Shown here in pieces: positions 43,988-57,623 of a stretch of 64,000 nt of DNA. This DNA comes from Ascochyta rabiei (taxonomy: Eukaryota; Ascomycota; Dothideomycetes; Pleosporales; Didymellaceae): contig NC_082410.1 of assembly GCF_004011695.2 (NCBI RefSeq), forward strand, positions 1,550,001 to 1,614,000, given 5' to 3'. Below the pieces are notes generated by a model. It ran no database searches. It was not told the origin of the DNA and worked only from the letters and a program-made list of their open reading frames with translations. Position numbers and translations under genes: made by a program. How positions within the stretch are numbered: position 1 is the first letter of the stretch; every line of letters begins with the position of its first letter.

Positions 43988-45643
43988 ATGCCTTCTTAAC
44001 AACACTATTCAGACGTGTTAAAAGAAGCTTAGATACAGCTTGCGCTTCAGGCTCTTAAACAAGACGCAACACTCTCTTAGTAACGCGCTGCAGCTATCTA
44101 CAGAGTCTCTCAAACAACACTAAGCAACTAACACGTAGAACAACCTTTACGCGCTAATTCTATAGCTAACTTACAGAAGCTAGATAATAATAAGAAAAAG
44201 ATAATTATTAAACATGTTCTTAAGCTAGACGCGTAAGGGTTTTCCTCTCAGCTCTTAGATGTGGCTACTATAGCTAATTCTTTGCGCGCTAAGCGTAATC
44301 TAGGTCCTGTTAGCGCAAACTGGCCTAGTACGTTTGTTAAGCAACACCTAGAGCTTAAAGTCAAGTTTAATTGCAAGTACAACTACAAGAGAGCCCTCTG
44401 TAAGGATCCTAAGGTTCTACAGAGCTAGTTTAGCCTAGTAGCTAACACTAAAGCTAAGTATAGCATCTAGGATAAAGACATATACAACTTTAATAAGACA
44501 GGCTTTATAATAGGCTAGATCTCCCTAGGAGCAGTTGTTACAGCTTCAGAACAACGAGGTTGGCTAAAGGCTGTCTAACCAGGCAACTGGGAGTGGGCTA
44601 CGGCTATAGTAGGCATTAATGCCAAAGGATAGGCCATTCCTGCCTTCCTTATCTTTAAGGCCTACTACTACCTCTCTGCCTGGTACAAAGAAGAGGATCT
44701 GCCTTAAGACTGGGTTATTAGAGTCTCTGATAACGGCTGGACTACCAATAAGCTTGGTCTGGACTAGATAAGCTACTTTAACAGGCATACAAAGGAGCGT
44801 ACTGTTAGCACCTACTATTTGCTTATTATTAATAGTTATAAGAGCTACAACTCTCTTAAATTCCAGTAGTACTGTAAGGATAGCAAGATAATTACTCTTT
44901 ACTTGCCTTTCTACTTATTACACCTTACATAGCCTCTTAATGTAGCTTATTTTGCTGCTTTAAAGAAGGCGTATAGGCGCTAAGCTAAAATACTTATATA
45001 TAACTAGATTAACTATATTATAAAGACAGAGTTCCTACCATGCTTTATACGCGCCTATAACGCTGCAATTACTTCTAGGAATATCTAGGGAGGGTTCTGA
45101 GGCGCTGGACTGGTCCTGTTTAACCTACAACGGGTTATAAGCAGCCTTAATATAAAGCTGCGCACGCTATTACCACTACTACCTGTTAACAACAAGCTCT
45201 GGCAGTCGCAAACCCTAAGCAACACCCTTAAACTAGAGTCGCAATTAACGCTTGTAAAGACAAGGATTCAGAGGTATATAGATAGCTTGCCTACCTCTAT
45301 AGTTAAAGCGTTTAAGAAGGTCTTAAAGGGGGCAGCTATAATTGCGCATAAGCTAGTGTTAGCACAACAGGAGATTACTAAGCTTTAAGCTGCTAATAAG
45401 GCAGCTATATAACAAAAATCACATAAAAGAAAGTAGGTTAAGAAAGAAGGTACTCTAGTACTTAAAGAGGGCTAGTAATTAATAGCCCTAAAAGAGTTTA
45501 GGGCGCGTTATAATGGTAAGAAGGCAAAGAAGCAGGTGCGCGCTAAAGTAGGTAAGCCTTCCTAAAGGCGCTGTAGACAGTGCAGTAAGACTAGACATAA
45601 CGCGCAAACGTGTAAGAAAGAGGTAGAAGAAGTTTCTAAATAA
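43988..45643 (+). pseudogene. Fot1/pogo-type DDE transposase, RIP-inactivated
   Basis: ATG 43988 to TAA 45643 is exactly 552 codons in one frame with scattered TAG/TAA and no indel. Helix-turn-helix-like N-terminus (RAAAIYRVSQTTLSN), DDE core with YNFNKTGFIIG (about 44490-44520), WATAIVGINAKG, IPAFLIFKAYYYLSAWY, LLIINSYKSYNSLKF and PLNVAYFAALKKAYR. A CX2CX4HX4C zinc knuckle (CRQCSKTRHNAQTC) ends the protein near 45570-45620. The layout matches the 6216-7850 transposase. Confidence 0.88.
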
Positions 45644-45706
45644 TATTATAGACTGTACTGTAGTTTACAGTATTAATTTAGGTTGTTTTAGGTTATAATG
45701 GGGTGG

Positions 45707-45771
45707 AGTTTGGTGGGGGCTTGGCAAAAGTAACCGACTTGTCCGGTGACTAGCTTGTCTGTGGGGTACGT
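45707..45771 (-). repeat. Right TIR of the 43908-45771 element
   Basis: Inverted copy of the left TIR; the roughly ten differences are transitions, consistent with RIP. Confidence 0.88.
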
Positions 45772-45773
45772 TA

Positions 45774-48700
45774 TCTATAGTAACTAGACATATTATCTGT
45801 ATATTGTTATATTTAATTATAATTATAGGATTACTTAGGGTTACCTAAACCTCTTTTAATAGTTAAGAGGTAAATATTGCTTCCTTAGCTACTTAAGACA
45901 GTGCTAGGAGCTCAGCCTTAGTAGTTAACGTTGTAACAGTATCTTGTTTATTTACTCTCTAGGCAGTAAGTCCTCTAAATAGCTTAATAGCGTATTCTTA
46001 GGAACTCTTCTAGTCTATAGTGTTGTTAGTAAATAATACGTTGCTTACAACTTTAAGTCCTTTACTCTGTCTAAAGTTAAGTAACAGATTCCTTATCTTC
46101 TATAGGTACAGAAGCACTTAGTTAGCAGTATCTTAGTATTTATTACTTAGGTTAACTAGAAAGCGTACAAGTTGCGACGTGGCAAACGCTATATTAGGTT
46201 AAGTAGTTACTACTGCAAACAACAGAGATCTAATCTTTTGCTAATATTAATTAATCTCTAGCAGTTTAGCTAGACTGTTCCTAGGCTTAAGTTTAATTCT
46301 AGACATTAGCGTATTATGCCTTATGTCCTGTCTAGTTACTAATTAACTAATCTTATTAATATATGCAGCTTGTAACAATTAAATTGTCTGTTACTGTCTA
46401 TTATATTAGACTTCTACACTAAGGAACAATTAAAGGTTATCTCCTCTAGTGCATAGGTATTGCTCCTGTATCTGTTTAATAGCATTATCTGCCTCTTGTT
46501 TATGCTTTAGGTAGTACGTAATTATAATATTATCTATATAGAAGAAGATAATTATTCTATTCTTAATTATACAGTATAGCTCTTATAGTACTTATTTAAA
46601 TCTAATTCTAGCTAATATTACTGTAAATTCCTTCTACTATAGTAGAGGGGAGATGCAGAGTCTATACAGGGCTTTCTGTACCTTTAGTAAGGTGCCTGTC
46701 TTTTAGTATCCTCTTAGTATCCTTATGTATATTTTGCAGTTAATAGCTATATAGACAAACGCATTTATAACATCCTATTATTTTAGTTTAAGATTATATT
46801 TTGCAGTAATTACTATTAGTATTCTAAGTAATTAGCCTATAAGTGTTGCTATATATGTGTCTTATAACATAATATTACATTATTAGTCTCCTCTAACTAT
46901 AAGCCTTACTTTACACTTATTAAGGTAGTAGTGTTTATTAAACTTGTATTTATAGACCTACATACAGTTAAGTATTTATTATCTAGACTTCTAAACTAGA
47001 GCTGCTAGAACTTTAGTCTATAACTCTATTTGTTTGTAGCTTTATAGGTATTTGTTTTCTGCTTATTAAAACATCTTATAGAGAGGGTACTCCTCTAGCT
47101 TTAAGTATGCTGTAGGTAATAGCAGGAGTTTATTCTAATATAGCTTAATTCCCTTTGCTATAATCCTCTTTAATTAAGCTTTATTAAAAGGTTTTCCTTT
47201 ATATTAACTAAGGTGTCCTACCTTAGTGCCTGCTATAAATGCAGCTGCCTACAGCATTGTTACAGACATTCCTTAGTCTTGTTTAAGTTAGTCTGTTGTC
47301 TTATTATAGCTTATCTATTTAGTTAGGAATACTGCTAGCAGAGGAGTTAGTAGAAGCGTTAGGTATGCCTCTACAATCTTCCTGCCTTAGTAATATTAGG
47401 GTTGTTTAGCATGCAGAGTGTTCTCCTACGTTATCTTATTCTTATAGAACGTTTTAGTTTTAGATATATAGCTCTATATAGCTAGGAGTTTAACTATACT
47501 AATCTAAGTTGCAATTTCCTCTAATATGTTGTGCATAAGGTTATCTATAATGTCCTCTATTTTACTGTTAAATATTGTTTCTTTATTAAACACCACATTA
47601 CAGGTGCTAATTACTTTAGCTATTAATAGGACCTAGATTTAGTATATGTTAGTAGACTAGTATCCTACTAAGTATCTAATCTATACCTTTAGGTCTAGTC
47701 TTTATAGCCTTAATTTTCTTTAATAAGTGTTATTAGTTATAATAAATGCTTTGCATCCATATGCTCTTAAGTAAGCCTAGTTTAGTTTTTAAGGTCTAGT
47801 AACTATACTATTTATAGTAGCTATACGCGTAAAAAATACTTTATACAGTAATCTCTACTTATTTAGATAATTTAGCGTCTAATTATATAGGTATACTGCT
47901 GCTCTAGTAATTTCTAGCTAGAGTTCCTATAGTAGATTTGCGTCTAGTTAAATTATATATGCCTTCTCTTTTATTACACCCCCTAAGCGTTCAGCTCCTC
48001 TATTCTAAGCTTATGTGTCTAGAGCAGAAGGCTTAAGTCTTATTAAGAGGGACGTGTACTATCTCTTAACCTCTTATTTAACTGTAATAATTTTATTATC
48101 TGTTCTAATTACCTTAACTATAATGTTAAACTGTTTCTTTAAGAACTAGATAAAGATCCTAAGTAGACAGATAATAGATCTTGTAGGCCTGTTGTCCTTA
48201 AAGTAGAAGTCCCACACGTACTAAGAGTGTTAGCAGGTAATAAGTATTTAACTCTTTTCTTTATTAAAGCTTTCTACTTTATATGTATAGAAGTCTATAG
48301 CTATTTATTTACCTAGGCCTTTATTATTTAATTATAGGGTTCTTTATATTTAATGCTTTAATTTTAATTATCTATATATGTTATATTACACTATTATAAT
48401 ACCTTTAATCTTTACCCGCTTAGATTAATACATAAGGTGCTTAATTGCAGATAGTTCTAGATGTCTAAGCCTCTTATACTATATTATAGCTGTTACTTTC
48501 TATAGTAATCTTCTATTGCAATTTATACGTATATAGAGTGCTACTGTAGCTATATTTAGTTGTTTAATAACCTACTATCTAAAGCTTTCTGTTAGGATAG
48601 CTATAGTGTTGCTGTTTCTTTAACATAGCGTTGTTAGATCTTCTTAGTTATCCTACTATATTCCTTGTCTTTAGAGTAACCTAAATAATACTAGGTTGCA

Positions 48701-50023
48701 GAGGAAATCTAGGCACTACGCAACATTATCTAAGCGTAGTACTTATTTACCTTAAGATTTCTTTACTAATATATTAACAGTACTATATCCTTATATCTAG
48801 ACCTTAGAGTTCCTAGTCTAGATATAATCTCCTATTGCTAGCTAGCGTATGTCTCTAAGTCTTACGAGGTTATTATAGATATGCGTAGTTAAGCTAGAAT
48901 CTAGAAGAAATACCTCCTTTAATAGATATCCTTAATTACTTACGCTACATGCTGCTTTTATACTACCTTTATTAACCTAAGTAATTTCTTAGCTATCTAG
49001 TTACTTAATAATCTTGTCTAGTGTTTAAGACGTCTTAATGTGTAGAGTAATTAATTAAGACGCTGTTGTTATTTGCAGTTACTTAGTCCCTTAAGACACT
49101 GCCTGTATTCTCTTTTATAAGTTACTATTATATTTAAGCTTATACTGTACTAGTTTTGCAACACCTCTATTTAGCTTAAACTACTTAGGTGCCTTAGCTA
49201 TATTTACATAGTAGTAGTTAGATATATTATAACGCTGTTTACAGGCAGGATATATGTCTTTAGCTCTTACTGTATTCCTCTCTAGGAACTGCTTAGTTCT
49301 AGCACTTTAGCTATCTATCTTTCTTTTGCTTTGCCTAGGGTTTCCCTAGCCTTAATAATTGTTGTTAGATAGCGCTCTTAGTTCTCTACTAAAGGCGTCC
49401 CTTTATAGGTTTAAGTTAGATTTACTGCTTACTGCGTATAATGCCTCTCTTACTGCAAAGGCACTCTTATGCTTCCCTCTTAGTAGATATTAAAGGCTTA
49501 TATAATTATAGAAGAGTTTTATTATCCTTTTCTTATTTATAGCTTTCTTATTGTATCCTAGCCCTTAGAACGCTGTAGTCTAGGTTAATGCTATCTTAGA
49601 TACAGAGCCTAGAAAATCATTAATAACAGCTTATACTTGTATAACCTTAGCTACCTTAAGGGTCTTAGCTTAAGTTACTACCTAATTGTATTTACTTAGC
49701 TATGTCTCCTAATTTATAGTTATTTGCATTAGTCTAAGTACAGCGTAGTATCTTTCTTGTACTTACGCCTGTTCTTTATCTATATCTACTCTAACAGTGT
49801 CTTAGAGGGCAGTTATCTATTAACGCAGCGTTCTGTTTTCTACGCAGTAGCTTAGCTACAGATATAGTGTTACTGTTATAAGAATATACTTAACTATTTT
49901 TAATATTTTACTTTTCTTATCTTAATAGTCTTTCTTAAGTATCTTGTATAACTTAAGGCAAAGCTTATAGTCTTTGTTATCTTCTTTATATGCCTCTTGT
50001 ACCTTTTCTAAGAGGTCTAATAC
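45774..50023 (-). pseudogene. Copia polyprotein relic (integrase, reverse transcriptase, RNase H)
   Basis: The - strand between the two nested insertions is full of RIP-type stops. The reverse-transcriptase catalytic box reads FFYIDNIIITY at about 46515-46545 (copia consensus FFYVDDIxxxY, second D mutated to N). RNase H-like sequence lies towards 45800 and integrase towards 48000-49300. Gag is interrupted by the chromovirus at 50024 and continues at 57253-57623. Confidence 0.75.
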
Positions 50024-50028
50024 CTGTA

Positions 50029-50183
50029 TGTTATAGGCTTAGACCTTGTCTAAGCCTTAAGCGAGACGGGGCAGTCACGTGCCCTACAGACATATTAGAA
50101 GGACACGCAACGTGGTACCTCCTTAAGAGATATAATACTATATTAACCCTTATTACATCCTACCCTAAGGCTAGTCTTTAATA
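50029..50183 (+). repeat. Chromovirus 5' LTR
   Basis: 155 bp beginning TGTTATAGGC, ending TAATA (mutated TAACA). Ten differences from its partner, eight of them transitions. Confidence 0.9.
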
Positions 50184-50219
50184 TTTATATCTCTTCTTCT
50201 AGGAGAACAGCTAGCACTT

Positions 50220-53200
50220 GTACTATGTCAGCTAGCTCCTAGAATAACCCCTTAGACAAATCTGTCCCCTTAACCCTTTAGGAATTTATAGCCTAGATGT
50301 TGCAGTTTATAACAAACTTATAGTAAGCCTTATTAGCTGCTAATAAGCGTATAGTATTGCTTAAGTGTAATAACTCTAATATACGCGCGTTTGTAGAGTC
50401 TCTAGCATAAATAGCTAACGCCTATACTAGACCTGCGTCTACAGTCTTATTATTCTCCTTAGGAGCAACGCTGTACCTATTAACGTCTACCCTAGCCTCT
50501 AACCTGCCTTATAAAGCGCTGTTTTTAGCGTCTACCTTAGGCCTATATGCCTCTATACAGACGTCTACAGCCTATAGGAAACCTCTTCCTATAGGTAAGG
50601 TCTTTACTAGAGATAAATCCTTATTTAAGGCGTAGCAGGTTATAATAGAATATAAGCTGTAGGTAGACGCGTTCTTTATTAGTAGGCTATAGGACATATT
50701 TACCTTTATATAGTCCTAGCTTAGTGCGTCTGTATAATAAGATGTAGCTCTATTCTATAAGATTAGGGGTACCTAAGGTGTGTAGAGCCTAGAGGACTTT
50801 CTAGTATACCTAGAATTCTGCTACAGCAACAACTATAGCTAGGAATAGGCCTAGGCAAAGCTAGAAAGCGTCTGTTAAGGTCCTAACAAGTTGTTCTTAG
50901 ACTTTTTTATCTAGTTTAAGCAGCTGCTAGTGCAAAGTGGCGGCCTTTACTAGGACAGAGAACAACGCCTATTAAAGCTCTGCTAGGCCCTAAACGCAAA
51001 TATCTACAATATAGTAATAAACTAAAGAGTAACTTATATAGATTATAACACAGCTGTTATAGAGTATAAGTCTATTACTATAGACATTAAGACTATAGCT
51101 ATAGAAAACCAGCTGCACTACACTCCTACCTAGGCACTACCTAAGCGTAACAAGAACAGTAACGTTAAGATAACAGTTATGTCTGTAGTTTGCACTAGCG
51201 GCAGTACTAAGTGTAGGGGTTAGAAGTAGTCTACTCCTAACTAGGCTATATAGGTTCCTAATAAGGTATTTTAGTAATGCTAGGAGGCTAACCTGTGTAC
51301 CTGTTGCAGTAAAGGGGGATGCATTTACTAGGATTACGCTAACGTAGTAGTAACTACAGTATAGACAGCAATAATCTTAGGTAAGAAAGAGGCTAGTTTA
51401 TATAGGGGAAACTAGCTCCTCCTAATATAAGTCTAAGTTAGGAGCGCTGTAGGAGTATATTAGTAGGGGAGACTACTAGTACAGGGGCATTACAGGCTGC
51501 TAGAGGAGCTATTACAGACTCTATAGACAAGCCCCTATTCTATATTCTGTTGTTTATTAATAGGGCAATTTAGGCTAACACGCTAGTAGACTTAGGGTGT
51601 AAATACTTTAGTATAGTAAGCAATAACTTTACTACGCGCTTAGGAGGAGACTTTATTAAGGTGCTGCTATAACGCTTAGCGTAAGTAGTAGGCACTAGTA
51701 GAAAGTCTATAATCTCCTGTTTAGTCCTGTTTAGGTATAACTTAGATAGGTGGCACTTGCAGGCTGTAGCCTACGTAGTGCTAGGTCTAAGCTAGGATGT
51801 TATTTTAGGGAAGCCCTAGCTCTAATAAGAGGGTATGGTGTTAGATGTAGAAAAGGGCACACTAAGGATACAATAGGCAGGGAACCTTATTATCTACAAA
51901 TCCTTACAGCGTATATTAAACGTTTACGTAGCTCTCCTGTTAGCTACTAAGTTTAATAAGACCCTAGCTAATAGGCTCTGGAAGTGCCTGCCTAGGGACT
52001 AGTTTGTCTCTACAAGCCTCTACGACATTACTAAAATCCTCTTAGTTTAATCCCTAGGAGCGTAAGGGACAGCAGAGGAGGTAGACCCTCTTCCCCCTAA
52101 GTTAGTCCAGTTTTAGGACCTATTTAATAAGAGTAAGGCCTCTAGCCTTCCTCTATATAGGGGCTAGATAGATTACTACATACAGTTATAACGCAACTAG
52201 TCTAGAAAGGAGAAGCCTCTACCCTAGGGCCCTCTGTACAACATACTAAGGGATTAGCTACTTAAGCTACAGAAACAGGTGTTAGCACTAATAGATAAGG
52301 GGTAGATCTGCGCCTCCTCTTCCCTAGTAGGGGCCCTAGTCCTGCTGGTTAAAAAGTCCTCTAGTAGGTAGCGTATGTGCGTAGACTATTATGCACTTAA
52401 CAGCATTATAATTACTAAGTAGTACCTGCTTCCTCTTATTAAGAAGACCTTGCGTACACTAGGGGGTGCCTACTAGTTCCCTAAGGTTAATATCTGTTTA
52501 GCATTTTACTAGATTTATGTTGCAGAGGGAGATAAGCACCTTACTACGTTCTGCACCTATTTTAGGCTCTTTAAGTGGCTAGTCTGCCTGTTTAGCCTAG
52601 CTAGAGCACTAGCGTCCTTCTAGCGTTACATTAACAGCGCGCTTTAAGAGACATTAGGCAACTATGCTACTGCGTACCTAGATAATGTCCTAGTTTACAG
52701 TAGCAGGTCTAGGACAGACTACTTAGGGAAGGTTAGTAGAGTCCTTACGCTCCTACGCAATGTAGGGCTACATTTAGATCCTAAGAAGTGTGTATTTATA
52801 ATAAAGGAAGTATACTACCTAGGATATATTATAGAAGCTAGAAAGGACATTTATCCTAATTCTAAGAAGGTTAAGGCTATCTGTAATTAGGAAGCTCTAC
52901 AGTCTTTACGTAGGGTTTGCAGTTTCCTAGGGTTTGTAAACTTCTACTAGGACTTTATCCTAGCCTTCTCTAATATTACTACCCTACTTAATTAACTTAC
53001 AGGGAAGGATATCCTATTTAGGTAGGGGTAGGAGGAGGATGCAGCGTTCTACTAGCTAAAGAACGCATTTATAACAGAACTAGTTCTAGCCTAGTAGGAC
53101 CCTAAGTATAAAACACTATTAGAGGCAGACTACTCTAGTAAGGCGCTAGGCAGCTGCCTTTCTTAATAGTATAGGAAGGTGCTTTGCCTAGTAGTGTATT

Positions 53201-55120
53201 ACTCTACTACACTTATAATAGAACAATAGAACTACACTATCTATAATAAGGAGTTAACTGCTGTTATAAAGTGCCTAGGGGTCTAGGCAGCTAAATTAGG
53301 GTCTGTTGCTAGGCTGTTTACTATCCTAACTAACTATAAGAACCTCTAGTACTTTACTACAGCGCACAGGCTAAGTAAGAGGCAGCACTAATAGGTGGAG
53401 GAGCTGTTAAAGTTCTGTTTCTACCTTTACTTCTGCCTAGGACGCCTGGTAGCCTAACTAGATGCGCTAAGCTGTTAGGAACAGGACTATAATAGGAGGT
53501 TAGGGGGGGTCTATAGGATAATAACCCTAGTTTTAGTGTTAGCAATTAGTACACTAGGCCCTAGTACACCCCTACTTTTTATTAACATGCATATGTAATT
53601 ACTGTAGGACAAAGGTGTTTAGCAGGACGTAGGGTATATAGCGCGCCTGTCCACTATCTATAATAGGGCCTGCTAGTTCCCTCCTAAGGCTAAGACTACT
53701 TAGTAAATTACAGATTGCACGCTTAGTGCTTACAGCATGCTGCTGTAGCGCAGGGTTACGTAGGTTCCGCGTTAAGAGCTACTTATAACTACAATAACCT
53801 AAAGGGCACACAAATCTAACCTAACAGGCTATCTAGGTGCTAACACTATATTCTACATTATTAGACGTAACTTCTACTAGAAGGGGATGTTATAGGATGT
53901 TCAGCGTTATATCTATAACTGCTACTGTTACAGCATGCACGTATTACAGCGCTAACAGTAGGGCTTACTCTAGCTGTTGCCTATTACTAACTGTTTTTAG
54001 TCCTAGATTTTAATAGACTTTATAGTTAACCTCCCTTAGGCTAACAAGGACGTACTGCGCTACCTCTTAGTTATTACAGATTACCTCTCTAAGTATATAC
54101 AGCTTAAGGCAATAACTTCTATAACTACAGAATATTATACTAAGGTCTTCTACAACATATAGTAGTAGTTCTAAGGCTTTCCTAGCTCTATAATCTTAGA
54201 CTGCAGCTTAGACTAGCTGGGACATTTTTAGACAACGCTGTGTAGCCTTATAGGAGTGGACTAGCTACTCTCTACAGCCTAACACCCCTAGACAGACAGA
54301 GGAACAGAGTGTGCTAACTAAGAGGTGCAGGCAGTCCTACAGGTTATAGTTAACTTTAAACAGAATAACTAGCCTAACTGTCTTCTAGCCTGCTAACTAG
54401 CACTTAATAATTACAACTCTTTAGTTACTAGGGTTAGTTCTAACCTGCTCCTCTACAGGTATAATATAGACCTCTTACAGACAACAGTGCTACTAACTGT
54501 TAGCTAGAACACACTACAGGGACAGGTAGTCTATTTTCTAGACTACCTCTAGTAAGGTATAGAGCTTACCTCGGCAGCTATAGCATAGGTGCAACAACGC
54601 ACCTAGAACGTAACAGACTGCAGCTGTTAGCCTATAGAGTAGTACTACGTAGGAGATAGGGTGTAGTTTTCCCTCTGCAACATAAAAACTAATAGGCTAA
54701 GCTAGAAGCTAGACTGGTTACAAGCCTAGTACACAGTAGTCGCAGTTCCTACCCCTCTAACAGTTACCTTAGATTTGCTAGGTAACCTCTATAAGACAGT
54801 GCATATAGACCTACTAGAACATATAGCTTCTAACCTGTTACTAACACAGCGCCTACAGGAAAGTAGACTAGGCCTGCTGGTTGTCCTAGAGGAGGACAAC
54901 CTAACCCTGGCTAAATAGGAGGTAGAGTCTATCCTAAAAGAAAAGAGGGCTTATAGGCAGAACAAGTTACAGGTCCTAGTTAAATAGAAGGGATACACAA
55001 AACTAACGTAAGAACTGCTAGAAGCGTTACAGGACATAAAGGCCTAGAAGGCCTTTATAGTAATACATACAGCACATAAGAAGTAGATACAGAGAAGAAG
55101 AAACTTTTGTTATTTATAAT
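50220..55120 (+). pseudogene. Chromovirus gag-pol relic
   Basis: Readable on the + strand through TAG/TAA codons. A Cys-rich nucleocapsid-like segment (NLCTCCSKGGC) is at about 51290-51330. The reverse-transcriptase box AYLDNVLVYS (YLDD with D to N) is at 52672-52701. Integrase contains a zinc-binding region near 53880-53950 and its core at 54000-54310. The chromodomain near 54900-55060 reads EVESILKEKRAYRQNKLQVLVK, then KGYTKLT, close to the fungal chromovirus consensus. Confidence 0.82.
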
Positions 55121-57069
55121 AACCCTTATAGGGTCCCATTAGGAGATACTACGTAGGGCATAAGGCCCAGCACAGGAGAGCTTAGGGACCTTACGGTGTT
55201 AACACAATGCTACCTTAAACTCTATACTACTAGATAAACAGCAGCAAGCCTTAATACTTAAAAAAGATAGAGTTATCTACAGATAGGGAGCAACAGGTAG
55301 TAGTAGCTATGTTCTAGGCCTAGATCTGCGTAATACAGCGGCGGCAGTTAACTTTACAGTTGTTGTTGTTATCTACCTTGTCTGCCTTAATAGTGCTGCT
55401 ATGCGTTAGCTGTAATATCTCCTTAAAGTTGCAGCAGGGCGTGTGCGGCTCTATAATAGACAGTAAGCAGTAATAGTAGGTAAATAAGTGCAGCTCTATA
55501 GGGGAGGGGAAGCAGTAATAGTATAGGGGCACAGGTAACTCTATAAGGGAGGGAGTATAGTAACAGCGCAGGGGTATAGGTAACTCTACAGGGGAAGGAG
55601 AGTAGCAACAGCAGGGAGGCGAGCAGAGCTAGCAGACAGACAAGCGGCGCTTGTTAGGGGAGTTAGAGCAGTAGTAGTAGGACAAGCAGGATGCTGGGGC
55701 GTACTCTAGACAGCAGCAGGGCGTAGTAAGCAGGCGCTTAACTTAGTTAATAGCGTCCTTTAGATCTAGTTAGCTGCGCACCTAACATAGACAGAAATTC
55801 TTATAGTAGTGTAGGCTTAGACTGCCTCTATGCGGTTTATGCGCTTAGTCTAGGACTAGAAGGCTAACCCTGTAGCAGCCACAAACTATTAGAGGTAGGC
55901 GTCTAGTTAGTTGCTACTATAACGCCTAGACAACAGCGTAGTAGGTAGAGTAACCTAGGTACTAGGCTTAGTAGGGGAACAGGCAGCGTAAGTAGAGGTT
56001 AACCGCTTTGCTGGCGTAGGGTTAGCTAGGGCTAGGTTAAGTGCGGCCTTGTACACCTGCTGGTGCTTATAGTAGGCGCCTAATAAAAATACTATATTAG
56101 AAAGGATAACCTATAGTAGCAGTAAGGGGGTAACCTATAGTAGAAAACAGGCTAACGCCCCTAGTTAGCTTTGTTACTATTTACACCCTAGGTGCTAGGC
56201 GTCTTAACATAGGCGTCACCAGCACGTGCTAACGCCTTAGCTACTGTTAGTTAGGAATAAAGGGCTAGAACAGGAACACGTACGTTAATATACTGCTTAA
56301 AATTACGCTAGGCACAGTAGAGCTTAGCGTTTGTAGTAAAGAGGTTGTTATTATAAACACAAACGCGCTTATGCTTAGCACAGGTATAATAGGTCTTACT
56401 AGCGCCTAGAACGTAGTTAGCTGTAGAAGATATTAGCAAGTAAGTAGACCTATAACAGACGTAGGCACTTATAAGACTAACTAGTAAGAATAGTAAGAAG
56501 GCAGTAGGGGTGGCACAGGACAGCGCTGGTAGAGATAGGGACTAAGTCCTTGTTGTCTAAGTTGCTCTTAACTTTGTAGTTGCCTATACAACAGTAGTAA
56601 GCTTTCTACGTATACAGTTAGGCCCTATAACTAGATTAGAAACTATAGATAAGACATACTACAGGTATGTTATAGGCAGAGGGGAGGGACTATAGCAGAC
56701 TACGACCGCCCCCTCTAGGGGGACCACTAGCTCTCTAACTAGTGGCCTAATAACTATAACTAGAGGTAATAACAGATATAGCAGGTAGGGTAAGGGCACG
56801 TATAAAAAGTTAGGCAGGTGCGTTACAGGTAGGTTAGGCAGAAGCGTGGAGTAGTACAGTGTCTGACTTAGGTAGGTACGCTAAATAAAACAAAAACAAC
56901 CTAGGTGCGTGTAGGGACTACCCTAGGTAAACTACAGACTAGACTAGCAGCTAACCTACTAAGAGGTAGGCCCTTACGCAACTATAACTAGCTCTAGGGT
57001 TTACCTGCCACTAGCGTCCTTCTAATCTACACAAAACACAGAAAAGACCCTATAAAATATATTTAGCTA
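55120..57069 (-). other. Extra 3' region of the chromovirus with possible antisense frame and repeats
   Basis: Nearly 2 kb with no pol homology. On the - strand a single frame from about 55970 to 55320 is interrupted only by stops that RIP could make from CAA, CAG or TGG; it includes HKPHRGSLSLHYYKNFCLC and DLKDAIN segments. Degenerate tandem units of about 55 bp (around GTAACTCTAxAGGGGAGG) occupy 55480-55620. Function unknown. Confidence 0.35.
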
Positions 57070-57092
57070 GGGAGAGATAGGGAAAGGAGGTA

Positions 57093-57247
57093 TGTTATAG
57101 GCTTAGACCTTGTCTAAGCCTTAAGCAAGACAGGGCGGTCACGTGCCCTACAGACATATTAGAAGGACACGCAACGTGTTACCTCCTTAAGAGATACAAT
57201 ACTATATTAACCCTTATTGCATCCCACCCTAAGGCTAGTCCATAACA
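57093..57247 (+). repeat. Chromovirus 3' LTR
   Basis: 155 bp, TG...CA ends intact (TGTTATAGGC to CATAACA), preceded by the polypurine tract and followed by CTGTA. Confidence 0.92.
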
Positions 57248-57623
57248 CTGTATTAGGATTATAGGTGTTTGCAGCGTAGTTATTAATATGTCTATTACTT
57301 TGTGTGTTGTTCTACGCGTTCTACTTTAACCTGCTTAGATAGTCTGTAATAACATAGTTAAGGTATTACTTATGCTTATTGCTAGTTTGTATTATGCAAT
57401 TTCTAGAGGTAGTAGTGCCTCTAGTTGTATGCGTTAGAGTTGTACCCCTTTAGGGTCTGCCAGCAGCTATATATCTTACAACTAGCACTTAATCTTAAGT
57501 TAGCAGTACTAGAAGACCTAGTTACTTAAGTTAGTGAGAATAACTGTTGCGTCCCTCTAGCTTTAGCTAGTTGTTATTTTGCTTGTTATTAGCGCTTATT
57601 GTAGCAGCAGTAAGACTCTTAAT

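Larger units (their letters stand above)
43908..45771 (+). mobile_element. Fot1/pogo-type DNA transposon inserted in the copia element
   Basis: 1,864 bp with TIRs of about 65 bp and TA duplications (43906-43907 and 45772-45773). One transposase frame on the + strand. Its TIR shares a CGAGTCxxTCAC...TTTGCCAAG core with the 6136-7977 element, so the two families are related though not the same. Confidence 0.92.
50029..57247 (+). mobile_element. Ty3/gypsy chromovirus inserted in the copia gag region
   Basis: Two 155-bp LTRs (50029-50183; 57093-57247), target duplications CTGTA (50024-50028 and 57248-57252), and a polypurine tract GGGAGAGATAGGGAAAGGAGG (57070-57090) just before the 3' LTR, so it is oriented +. 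The internal region runs gag, protease, reverse transcriptase, RNase H, integrase, chromodomain. Total 7,219 bp. An unusual 2-kb stretch lies between the chromodomain and the 3' LTR. Fully RIP-inactivated. Confidence 0.93.

Noticed and set aside
55440..55620. Spaced repeats suggesting a CRISPR-like array
   Set aside because: Degenerate tandem units inside a eukaryotic retrotransposon, without regular spacers.
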